A stretch of DNA of 64,000 bases. Source: Tyto alba (lineage: Eukaryota; Chordata; Aves; Strigiformes; Tytonidae). This document shows, one piece after another, positions 49,087-60,500 of this stretch. The first letter of the stretch is position 1. Every line of letters begins with the position of its first letter. The position numbers and the translations under genes were made by a program. The stretch is from contig NW_024881282.1 in the NCBI RefSeq assembly GCF_018691265.1, forward strand, positions 50,289,122-50,353,121, in the 5' to 3' direction. Under the pieces are notes generated by a model. That model was not told the DNA's origin and did not search any database. It was given only the letters and a program-made list of their open reading frames with translations.

Positions 49087-50441
49087 TCTATGCTGCATAT
49101 TCCTAATGTCAACTTCCAGTCAATTTTAACAGATTCTTTTCCTCTTGCATGAGTAGTCCTCTGCTCTCAAACTTGTTCTGCAGAAGCAGCTACTTATAAA
49201 CTGTGATCAAATCACATCTTAAGCTGCTTTAAATTTATGATATTCATACCCTTTTCAATTTCACAATGTTTTTACAGCATGTGAATGCAAGATATGTATC
49301 AGCGCTAAGAACACGGATCATACAACCTCTTTACTCCTACTTGATATTGCTTTGGCTAAGGATATTGGCTGTCCTTAGTCAAAAGGACACTAGGGCCTCT
49401 AAATCTTCAACTTACTCATGACCATGAACTAGGAGCTTTCTAGAATCACTGTTTCACAGGACAGAGATCATGTCATGAGCAGGACTACAGTTTTTGTTCC
49501 TACACAAATTACCTTAAATGAATGTTTCTATGTGAATGCCTTTGGTGTCCTTTAATTGCCCTCAGCATGTCAGTCTTTTTGTATTGATAGCTTCCTATGT
49601 AGTATTTTCCACCCTCAAATTCTATCAGTCATCTGCCAACTTTATCAGAGTAATTCTGGGAGTAATTTTACTGGCATGGCAGCAATTCAGGACCAAACTG
49701 CGCAGAACCTCATTAGAAAAATATCCATGTGACAATGGCTTGGCAGTTGCAATCACATTTTAAGTGCTTAACAGGGTCTTGATGAACTTTTTTCACACCA
49801 TGTTGGTTTGTGTAGGTTTAGCTGACAATTACAAATGCTTTGTCAAGTCAGATGACTTCTAAAAACCAAACCCAATGCCAGTTAAACTATCACATCAGCT
49901 TTATCAAACATGGAACTTCATCAAAGTCTATTCTGCAGCAACCTTTAAGACTTGAATAGGACTAATCTTCCATTTAGATACCTTGCTGAATGAACAGATG
50001 CTTATAAAAACGATCATGGCACTGAAAAACCATTGTTAAAACCAAATTCCAATAAACAGGAAAAAAATAACCCACAATCCCTGAAACCAAACTGCATTGG
50101 GTAATACTTAGAAAAAAAAGCTTACCAATTTAACGTGCTATTTTTGCTTTTGACCAACTGATGCCCTTTCTGAGTAGTGCTACTTTAAAAGAGAGCAGCT
50201 GATACAACTGCACAAACTGCAGCAGCTTTCAGTTTCTCTCTTCATCCCAGCATTTTGGAAGTAGGCTGAGAAGGGTCAAGTATTGGATTTTCAGCCCGCT
50301 GCAAGTTTTGTCATTGTCTGTTTTCTGATGTGTGTAACAATAATTCAGAGGCACTCTCCAGCTTGTGTGCACACATCCATACTTACTTTCAGGATTAAAA
50401 AAATTTTGTAAACATAGATATTTTCTGTACTGGCACTGAAA

Positions 50442-51532
50442 CTAGCGACATGGAACAAATGCAACTGACGAAAGTTTGCAGCTTTCTGTCATTTGATAAG
50501 ACGATGGCATTAGTGAATTGCTGGTCGGCTTATCATATGATATGCTGGCACTTGTGAAGGTTACCAATGCTTGTGTTGAATCACAAGATTGTTTTTCTAT
50601 GTCTTCTGAATTCACAGAGATCAGACTAGCATGTTTTGATCTTCTCCATAACAAAGTTTGCTTTCGCAGACTTCCCAAGTCCTCCTTAAAGTGTGGATTG
50701 AAAAGTATATAAAGGAGAGGGTTTAGACATGCAGGCAGTGGGACAATCACTAGTAGTATTGACTTAATCACTTCTGGGCTGATAAAAGTGAGGTTTAGTA
50801 AGGAGGAGAAAGATAAGAAGGCCACAGGGCAATAAAGAATGCAATTAGTAAAAAGTAGCAAGGCTATATGTTTGACCATGGAGCAATCCCAAATATTGTC
50901 TAGCTCTCCCTTTTCTAAACTACAGTAGAGTTTTGTATAAGCAATAGTCATTACCAGGAAACAAAGGGAATTCAGCAATACCAGGGCTACCATGTAGCCC
51001 ATAGCAGTGGGTTCTCCAAATGGTAGTGGTAAACAAAGTGGAGAAACGCCATACTCGCTCCCAGTGAGGAGTGGTATCACTGCAATGATTAGTGCCAACA
51101 TTAAGCAAAAGAAAATGGCAATTTTTACACTAGCAATGGAGGATTTTGTTTCAAACTTTGTAGCATGCTTTACAGAGAATGCACGTTCAAGTGCAGCTAG
51201 GGTAAGGAGGAAAATGGAAGCCTCTGAAGCAAAAATTGAGAGAAGGCCAGTTACTTGGCAGCCAATTCCACTTTCCCACCGTGCTCCGTACTGAGCAAAG
51301 CTACCAAAAGTTGATGCATCCACGCTAGCCAGCACTCCGCTGGCCAGACCCATTAAGGCATTTACGATAGCTATTAAACCGATCAAAAGTTTTATGGAGG
51401 ACATATACAATGGAGATCTGAAAACTGTAGCAGACACCAGTGCATTGCAAATGAAGGTCAAACCCACTATGGTCCACACTCCAATTCTGATCAGCCAGCT
51501 ACCAAACAGATGGTCACATGGTTTGAAGGGAC
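50442..51532 (-). CDS. LGR5: LGR5 last coding exon: seven-helix domain and tail
   Basis: 1,091 bases; acceptor CATTTCAG ends at 51533; TAG at 50444-50442. One exon carries all seven helices: LIRIGVWTIVGLTFICNALV (helix 1) to VPLPACLNPLLYILFNP (helix 7, NPxxY-like NPLLY). The helix-3 end has ERAFSVKH in place of the usual DRY motif, as known for this subfamily. Two extracellular cysteines (GIGCQVTG and PLCLPLPF) would form the loop disulphide. The tail has the serine-rich SLISVNSEDIEKQSCDSTQ. An in-frame ATG at 51576-51578 lies in the intron and is not the start. Confidence 0.97.
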
Positions 51533-54500
51533 CTGAAATGACAACATAAAAAGGGCAAGGGAAGCCCATGTAAACCAAAAAAACGTTTTGCGCTTTCTAT
51601 GACATAAAATTTCATGCTTCTTGCAGGTTCTCAGCACAGCCAAGCAGGGAATTTCCATCCAAAAGGGGAGCTGGAAATTGGCTCTTTCTCTGGAGTAATC
51701 CAAGACCTTGACAAAATGCTGCTAAATGCACATTGCATTACCGGTGCATATGAGTCTCTGTCTTTCAACCCGAATATTCTATGGGATTCTTTTTGTGCCT
51801 AGAGGTACAAGTGCAGTGTGAATGTCTGTAATTTCAAGAAATGCTGTGATGTTTGTCAGTGCCTGTGTGTGAAAAGAGCTTAAAAAGACACCTCTCACTG
51901 AACTAGGACAGGCTGCTAATGAGTCCTGGTGAAGTGTGATGTAATGGATATGGACAGATGCACTCTGGCTACCTTATAACATGTTATTATACAGTCCAAG
52001 AAAATTGAGGCTGTCACTGCATTTGGAAGCGCTGCCTTTTGGAGGGGCTTCTGATGACCCGTGGCTGAAGTCAGGTCACTGTGTTTGAAGGCTGCTGTGT
52101 ATTCTCATAGAATTGAGGTGCGTACACTGTGCAGTTGAAGCTGAATGCTCTGCAGTCTGAGAAACATTATTTACCTTGGTATGATCCAGTTACTCTCTCT
52201 GAAAGCAAGTCCTTCACAGTGGTCTGTGCTTCTCCATGAACCCTGAAGCTGAGATGTGCTCCATATGACTACAGCTATTGCCATCAAGTAGGCATAAGCA
52301 TCTACTGTGTCAATTTGCAAGTTTATCTAAGATACCATTTGAAAGATCAGCATGGAAGCTAAATTTTCTCTTGGGTTTAGAGATAACTTACCTTGAAGAC
52401 AGCAATGTTTTCATAAACTCAGTAGTTATATTTAGGCCACAGGAGAATATGTGATAGTCAAATGGTTCTAAATTCTTTGACTTCCTGCCTTTTGTATTCC
52501 TTTTTATATAACTTTAAATCTAGAAGTGACCTTCCAAAGACATGTTTCTTTCCTTGCCTTTCCTTCCTTTTAGTGGAATTGGGGGCCTGTAGCTTTGCAT
52601 TCAATTGATGTATTTCTTTTTCCTTTCTGCTACACTGTGAAGCCGGGAGTGCACTACTCTATAAAGAAAATGACAGTGCTGGGGGTCCTTTTTGATACAC
52701 TGTGTACATCAAAACAGTAGTGTTTGGTATTTCCTAGACATTGAACTAAACTGTGTTGTTCAGGAAGCTCAAGTGTAGAATAACTCAGTGAAATCCAGAA
52801 GAATTACTTCAGCTTTGCAAAAGACTGAGTGAGCAAAGTCTCTGCTCCGCTTTATCAACTGTGTCTTGGTAAAACAGAGTCTTTGCTTTCTCATTCCCTT
52901 GATAAGGGGGCTCAATTCTTGTGAAAAGGGGCCCAGAGTGAGGATCTGCTTGAGGACTGGGTAAAACTTTTGTTACACTCTTAGTAGCTGATTAGTTTTC
53001 TGGTCTTCAGTGCAAAATTTTATATTACCATGTCATGTATTTGTATTAATCTCATCAAATTATTGCAAAATGTTGTGTTACTGTCCTGGTATCATATTCA
53101 GAATTTGCTCTGAATCCAGAATATCTGGTAATGCTGTGCTTGGATTCCTATCTGTCTGGCAGTTTCATACCTGGAGAAGGTGAGCATTGCACTGAATGAT
53201 GAGCTTTCAAATCTTCTTCAAAATCAAGAAAAAAATCTTCAAAGTCATGCTCATCTGTAGGGAGAAAATACTCAGATTTGATAATGCAATTTTCAGGAAA
53301 ACTTCTTTTAGTACAAATTGTAAAAATGTCTCTGGTATTTAAGGCCTGGTCTTGTCCCTTTGCCTGCCAAACTGTAAGCAGAAGCAGACATACGCCTACT
53401 TGGTTTTGAATTACTGTACTTAGGATTATTTAATAAGTTGGCACCATCACTTCTCTGAAAATAATCACAGGTACATTCCCTATTACCTAATTTGCAGTGT
53501 GACAATTGCATAGAAAGGAGTTTATAATATGAATTCTGCTGTTGTGCCAGGCTACTAAGAATTAACCCAAGTTTTTCTGTGTTTCTTATGTCATCCCTCT
53601 ACCATCTACTTTTGGCTCTATTCTTTCTGGGGCTAGCCCAGAACTCTGAGACTTACTGGTTTGCAGAAGTGGAGATAGCACAGAAAGCAGCAGGGTGGTA
53701 TAACATGTATGTGTGCACCTATGTAACAGGTACCAGGTCAAGTAACAGACCTTGTGCTGAAGGGGAAGAAAAATACAGCAGTCTTCTCTCCTGGAGGGCA
53801 GATACACTCTCTGGTACCCAGGAAATGCTGGGAAAAAGTATCGGTAGGTATGCTGAAGTAGCCACATAAGCTCTGTGACTCATCCTGAAGCATGTGGACA
53901 GCAGGAGAGCCAAGGATGCGTTGCTACTTCCAAGGCTGGCAAGAAACTAGATGTCTGCTGGCCTGCTCTTGTATGAGGTTACTTACTAGCACCACTTCCC
54001 TGCCTCTCATATAAAGGGAAGATTTCACTTCCCACATTATTATAGTTATTATTTGGACAGAAAGACGAGCGAGTGAGATTTCTGAAAGGCAGACTTGAAA
54101 AAATGAGCATAGGAATGTTTGAATAAAATATTATTGGGAAAGAGAGAGGGAAAGGATGCCTCTGTGGCTGCAAAAGAGTACTGGATTTGTTTAATATCAC
54201 AGGCTGCTCACAGCCTTCAGGTAGATTTAAAAGCCAGAGATGATGACTACCTTGAATTTGTAACAACCCAGCATCCTTCCTGTGAAAATCGTCAATGCTG
54301 CTATTCTCATCTTTGTTCCACTGGCTGGAGATTTTGTAGTGGCTCTCACAAGCTCCAAAGGCACAGCACTGATAAGCAAAAGGCATTTCCATGACCCTGC
54401 AGAAGAATAAGGAAGTATGCCATGATACTGCTTTGGCATCAGGGTTACTAGACTGTACTGCTCCTCTACTGTTAGGAGTAGACTGACTCATGACTGAACG

Positions 54501-57500
54501 TAAAAATATCTATGGGTAAAAATCAGTCATGAGAATACAAAATGCAAACTCACAAATAAAATTCCACATCAGAAATGCAGAAGATTTCTAGGCTAATTTT
54601 AGTAAAGGTACAATGAAGTTTTCTTACACATTTTCATGGGAGATATGAAAGTGGGAGAAATGTGCTTTGCCACTGAATGGAGGTTACTCTTAGAGCTGTA
54701 TTTCTGTTTTATGATTTTGAATGATTTTAGAGTGTAACCCAATAGTTTCTCCATATTAATTTCTTAATGGTTTCTTTTAAAAAAGCAGATCTAAAGATCA
54801 CAACTGCATCTACCTGCCTAACAGGCAAAACCAAGACATCACTTCCAAAATGGAATTTCTCCCGTTTTGGGCGAATGAGATCTTTTGGAATTCAAACTTT
54901 ATCCACCTCTTTCCACATCCAACTCTTTTCACAGTAAGACGGTAAAAAGGAGATTGTCTTTTATGCACAGATCAAGAAAGCAGTGTTCTAAACCAAAAGG
55001 TGAATGAACTGGAAAGGCACTGTGTGTGAAAACAGACGTCACTGGAGGAAAAGGTTTTACTTTATTAATTGTCTTAGAAATGAGCAGAGTCATCGCAGGA
55101 CACTGGATGCTCATTCCTTACTCATTTAAGATCACTACTATTCCTACCACATAACTGAGTACAGGTCAGTGAGTTTCAGTGATTTTGAGGGTTTCTTTTG
55201 TCAGAAAATTTCACATTTCCGGTATGTTCTGAATTTAATTCATTTGGGGATGTGCAAATTCCAGGGTAGCATGGAAGAACTACATATATTCAAGTTTTAT
55301 AGACTACTTCTTCTATTCCCTAGATGTATTTTATGCTTAGCAGAGATATTTAATTTGCACAGTTTGCTAGCAGTACATAGTAAAACCTAACAACTCATCT
55401 TAATTCCAAAAGCCCAATAAACCAAAAAATTCAAAGATGAAGAGGTGATTAGAAGTTAATCTGACTTAACTTAAAAGGAATAAAATAGAACTAAATTCTC
55501 CTATCAGATTACTTTCAACAGGTTAATCATGAAAATTAACATAATGAACATTCCAAGCAACCTCTAAACCCCTGGGTAATCTGCAAAGAAATCAGCCTGA
55601 ATCAGGCTCAGTGCCAACAGGACTTAAACTTGTGCGTTAGCCAAAAGCTTGGTACAAAGGAGAACAAACAGAACCCTAAACTCTAAAGTAACTTTTAAAT
55701 TAGTGTGTTTTAGGGCATTTAGAATCTATATACTTACATTTCTGTTGGGAATTAGCAACAATAATCTGTACCTTTGTACCCAATACAAAAAGCTACAGAA
55801 GGTATTTTTAAGGTACTCCAATAAAAGTTCAAGATAAACAAGATCTAACTATCAAGTAACCTCATGCCAGCAGATTTAAATATTTTATTTCTAACTCATT
55901 TCTGTGCATGCCGTCTTTTAAAATAAGGAGATTATTTTGATTAAAGAGTTTTGAACACATTTCCCAGAAGCTCTTCTCAAATAAACTATTATTAAACCCA
56001 CAGATTACTAGACTAAGCCATAGCTAGTCACCTGGGCTAAAAATCAATCCCAATCTCCAACTAGAAATGCCTCATCTGAAAAAAATCCCCACAAACAACA
56101 CCAAAAAAATTATCAAAAGAAACACTGACAGTTCTGCAAAGTGATCACTGCAACTTATGGCTTCAGATCTTTTGGACTACATTGATATAGCTGAGAAAAT
56201 GAACAGCTAGTGGATATTTTAGGCTCAAGGGACTAACAGAAATGTATTCTCTGGTTATTCAAACAGCTCTATGTGCTTAATAATCACAGATTTCCATATG
56301 TGGTTGCACTGCTACTGGCCTGCTGTCCTGTCATACACTGAAAATGTGGACCTCTCACATTGTACTGGTCCATGACTTCAGTGAAGTAGACAAAAAACCT
56401 CACCACTTTTAAATTATCTCTAAAGAGCAAGACTTCCATCTCTTACCCTCTCTGCAGGTATTTCTAGCATCCTTTTGTAAACTTGAAGAGTTTATTTTTT
56501 TTTGACCCTGGGTTACTAGGATAGATATATAGGCCTCAAATTGGTGAATGCTTCTGAACATGTGTGCAGAGCATAATTGCACAGAATGACTGGGCCCCAG
56601 AACAGAGGACAAAACATACTTTGCAATGCAGAGAAATTAGTATCAGCTCTTCTTAGTGACAGGAATTTCTTTCTTGCAAAAGCAACTCTCAGCCATACAG
56701 TCCTGGAAGCAGTCCTATTTATGGCTGTTGCTTATTTGATGTGGGTGATTAGATTTGGACTTTGTCAAATTAAACTCTTTTTAGATTTGGACTTTGTCAA
56801 ATTAAACTCTTTTAGAAACACTGGCTGGATTTATTTTTATATACTGCTTATCTTACTGATGATATCTGTATCCTTGATAATTTTTTTCCTACAGCAAGGA
56901 AAGCCTCTTTTTTTCTGTTTTTAGATTAAGCAGCAGAGAACACAAGGTTGTTTTCCACCTCACAAAGGTGTGGGGTTTACAGTGAATGGGAAGGCACAGT
57001 TGAGATGAATGGAGCAAATCAGTTAATTCTTTACAGAGCTGAATCAAAGCATCAGCTGAAGAAGGAAGGAGTGGCTGACAGCCTGACTTTACTTCCTCAA
57101 AGCTTGCCATAGCAGGCTGGGCTCAGCTCTGTAGAGCATTCTCCTGCCATTGCTGAAGGTGGGGCAGAGGATGCTCAGCTCTTTGATGTGTCTGTCTATT
57201 GAACAGCAATGACCCATTTAGATGAGCAGGAAGCTTTTATACAGGAATTTGTCTTTAATGTTGTACCCAATGTCTAGTTCCAACAATTACAAAGGGTGAA
57301 ATTTCATTTTGTTTTAGATCTCTGTTCAAGTTTGGTGCTTCATGCATTATCTGTGCAGTGATCCAGTGTGAAGTCCTGGCCTCATTTTGATATATGGTAA
57401 AAGTCTTTCAGACTCCAGTTTAAGATTTTAGCCCATTCTCTCCTGACTGGATACAATTTGTTCTTACAGATTTTAATTAACTCTAGATACATGAATCATA

Positions 57501-60500
57501 TTTTTTATACCTTTTTTAAAGACTTAAGCTACTACCTGACACATCCTTGTTAACTACTTACCCAGACTAAATACACTGTAGTTGCATCTGAGCAATGTAC
57601 ACCATTTTACTGGTGGAAAAATCACATAAAGTATAATTTTGATAAAAGAATTAAAAATCTTAGTTGTACATTATTCACTTGAATAGTGGATTATTCTATG
57701 ACTACTGCAGCACTTCTTACACCTCTAGGCCATGGTATATAATTTACTATGTATTTATTAGGTTGGAGTAATCCATTTTCTTGTGTTTACATTCGTTTAA
57801 AGAACTTTCAGGTATTTTAGAACTGTCACCTGCCTCAAGATGTGGGCACAGTCAGTGTGAGAACTGTGGCAGAAGCTCAGCCTCAACCATTCATGATTTC
57901 TTATGGCACTTGCTTCTTGACCTCTGAGACCCATCTCAATGTCTCAAGTGTGAGAGGTGCAAGGCCTTCACTACTTTGAATGTTTATGTTATAGTTTCAT
58001 ACACTGTGATGAAGTCACTGTCCAATCTCGTCTGTGACATACTACAAGTATTGGGTTTATTATGACTTCTAAGGTATTGTTTTCTAACCTTGGAACCATT
58101 TTTTGTAGCTTTTCTCTCAGTTTATATTAACATGCCATCATAGAAGTGTTCTAGTGTGGATCCCTCCAGTGCTGTACAAAGAGGTTTAATTAGCTCTGCA
58201 CTTCTACTCATGACTCCCTTATTGATAACTTCAAACACTCCTGTCCTTTTAATTAGTGGTAACGTCTCTTTGCGTTGCCTGCCTGCTAAGACTCATGAGA
58301 TTTTTCCAGTGCAACAGGCAAATCTAGTGAAGACATAAGGCTGGAGTCTCCATCCTTGGAGAGATTCAAAACCTGTCTGGATGTGGTTCTGGGCAAGTGG
58401 CTCCAGGTGGCCCTGCTTGAGCAGGGTGGGTTGGACAAGATGACCTCCAGAGGCCTCTTCCAACCTCAACCATCCCGTGATTCTGTAACTATGAGCACAC
58501 TGTTAAATTGGTTCAAATTTTATGATACCAAACCTTTTACAGTAAAATATGGAAAAAAATATATATTGCACTTGGCATCCTGTAATTAAAATACAAAAAA
58601 TCAAGGGAGAGTTGGGAGACACTCCTTAATACCCTGAAGTCAGAGACAAAACTCTATTTACTCTGATTTCTCTATGGTCATCCAGTGACTGTCAGAGCTG
58701 CAAATGATTGCTAGGGAACATTCCCTTCCTGTATCACAGAGCATCCATCCGAAAATTACTAACATAAAAATATTTTAGTAATAATGGCAAAGTATTATCT
58801 GAATCTTAATCGAAAAATTACAGAAAAAAACATGTTCAAACAAAAGAGGTCAATTATTTTGGAACTTCAGGAGTATGTTTTTCCCTTGATATTTGCTGTA
58901 GTCTCACTAAATATAATGGAAGTTCTGTAAGCACAATCCAATAGAAGAAGAACATATCACTAAGCTCCTAGCAATATTGTTTTAACAGCTTTTGAAACAT
59001 ATCTCCAGGAAGCAGATGTGGCTTATATTAAGCAAGTACTGGGGTTAATATTTCAAAACCCTTCATAGTTTCTTCAGTTAAAAGTGAGCATAATAAAAGA
59101 AGTCTATCATTTTTATCATATTTGCTTTAGTTTTAATAGCACAGATCAAAGACTGACAAGATGAAGTAACATGCGTTACACACTGACACACCTTCGATTG
59201 CACATGAACACAAATGTGGCTTATTAGTTTTAATGATATACTCACTTGAGTTCTGGAAAATTTTCAGATGATATCAAACTTTGTAGGGCATGATTTCCTG
59301 TTAATTTTAAATGAGTTAAACCATGTAGCCCCGTCACAGGAAAAGAGGACAAAAGGTTGGATGACACATCCCTGCATAACAGCAAATAAAAATCAGCTTA
59401 TGGGTTTTCATTTTTTTTTTCCTTCAGCACTAGAAGTGTCACGTTGAAAAAACAGGTTAGACTTTTCTAACTTGATCAAAAATGACTGCATTAAACAGAG
59501 GCCCTAGTCAGCAGAGCAAAGCTGCAGCACCAGTCAGGAGTATGCACCTAAGTGTCTAACAGAAAGCTAACAGTAATATGTAGCAGTTAGCTAAGTCTCT
59601 GTTGCCAAATTTTGACTCCAAACACTCATAGCGTCAGTTCTGAGATTAGCAAATTAATTTAAATTCTATTAATTAGGCTCTTTGAATTAAAGGGAGACAG
59701 TACCAGAACAGCTTCCCACAGTTTAGAAGATTCAGTGGGATGCTAGAGGGGTACATCTGCCCTGAAACCTCCACACGGAGCAGGTCAGGTGTATGGAGAA
59801 GACGTGTGTTTCAGGGTAGGATGGGTCTGGGCTGGAGCAGATGAAGGTGACAGTTCTAAGCTGAGGTTTGTCTTAGGAGTGGAAAGAAGCCAGCACAGAT
59901 GAACACAGATACGTAGTTTGGGGAAAGTAAATCAGGTGAATGAAAAAGTGACAGTGATCAAGGAGATACGGTAATCAAAGAGGGGTAAGTCCAGAGGTAT
60001 TCTGTTCTCTATTTCTCCCTCTCTCTTCCATTTATTCTATGAGCCTTCTCAGTCCTCTTCACAATTACCTGCACTGCAACACTGAAGATGGTCAACAGTC
60101 ACGGAGGAAGAAGAGGAGTCTGACACTGCTGAAATGCTTTTATGCTCAAGGCTGAACAGAAAAGTTCCTGTCTCTTGCACTGTCTACGAAAATCTACAGG
60201 TTAGACATAAAATATGGCATGTTGATGGACTGGTCTTCTACCTATCTGGTTTAGTGTGTCCTCTTGCTCACAGCATAGTTAAATACCAAAGGTGAAATTC
60301 TGGTCCTGCTGCAGCGGTAAAAATGAATGTTGACTTCAGTCAGACCAGGGTTAGAGACTAGCATTTCAGGAAACACTGGTATACTGTGTTACTGTCTGTG
60401 TGTTAAAGGGCTTTTTTCTTTAACCCTCTCTGACTTCTCTAAACTATTTACTAAAGCTACAATTTATTGTTTACCTCACAAAATAGGAAAGTTCTGAGGA

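Larger units (their letters stand above)
47570..50441 (-). other. LGR5: LGR5 3' UTR (proposed extent)
   Basis: AT-rich and free of recognisable interspersed repeats, in contrast to the DNA to its left, as expected for a conserved 3' UTR. Two AATAAA hexamers on the - strand are candidate ends: 49081-49086 (about 1.36 kb UTR) and 47594-47599 (about 2.87 kb UTR). Extent is inferred; transcript data would be needed. Confidence 0.55.
54397..59245. other. LGR5 intron (4.85 kb)
   Basis: Mostly AT-rich unique sequence with a 32-bp tandem duplication (56750-56813) and one CR1 tail (58343-58488). Confidence 0.7.

Noticed and set aside
50518..51294. Open frames on the + strand within the LGR5 last exon
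   Set aside because: Antisense shadows of the LGR5 coding sequence.
51533..51578. ATG at 51576-51578 as a start codon for a 378-residue receptor
   Set aside because: It lies upstream of a good splice acceptor (CATTTCAG) and the exon joins in frame with hinge exon 53171-53254, so the ATG is intronic.
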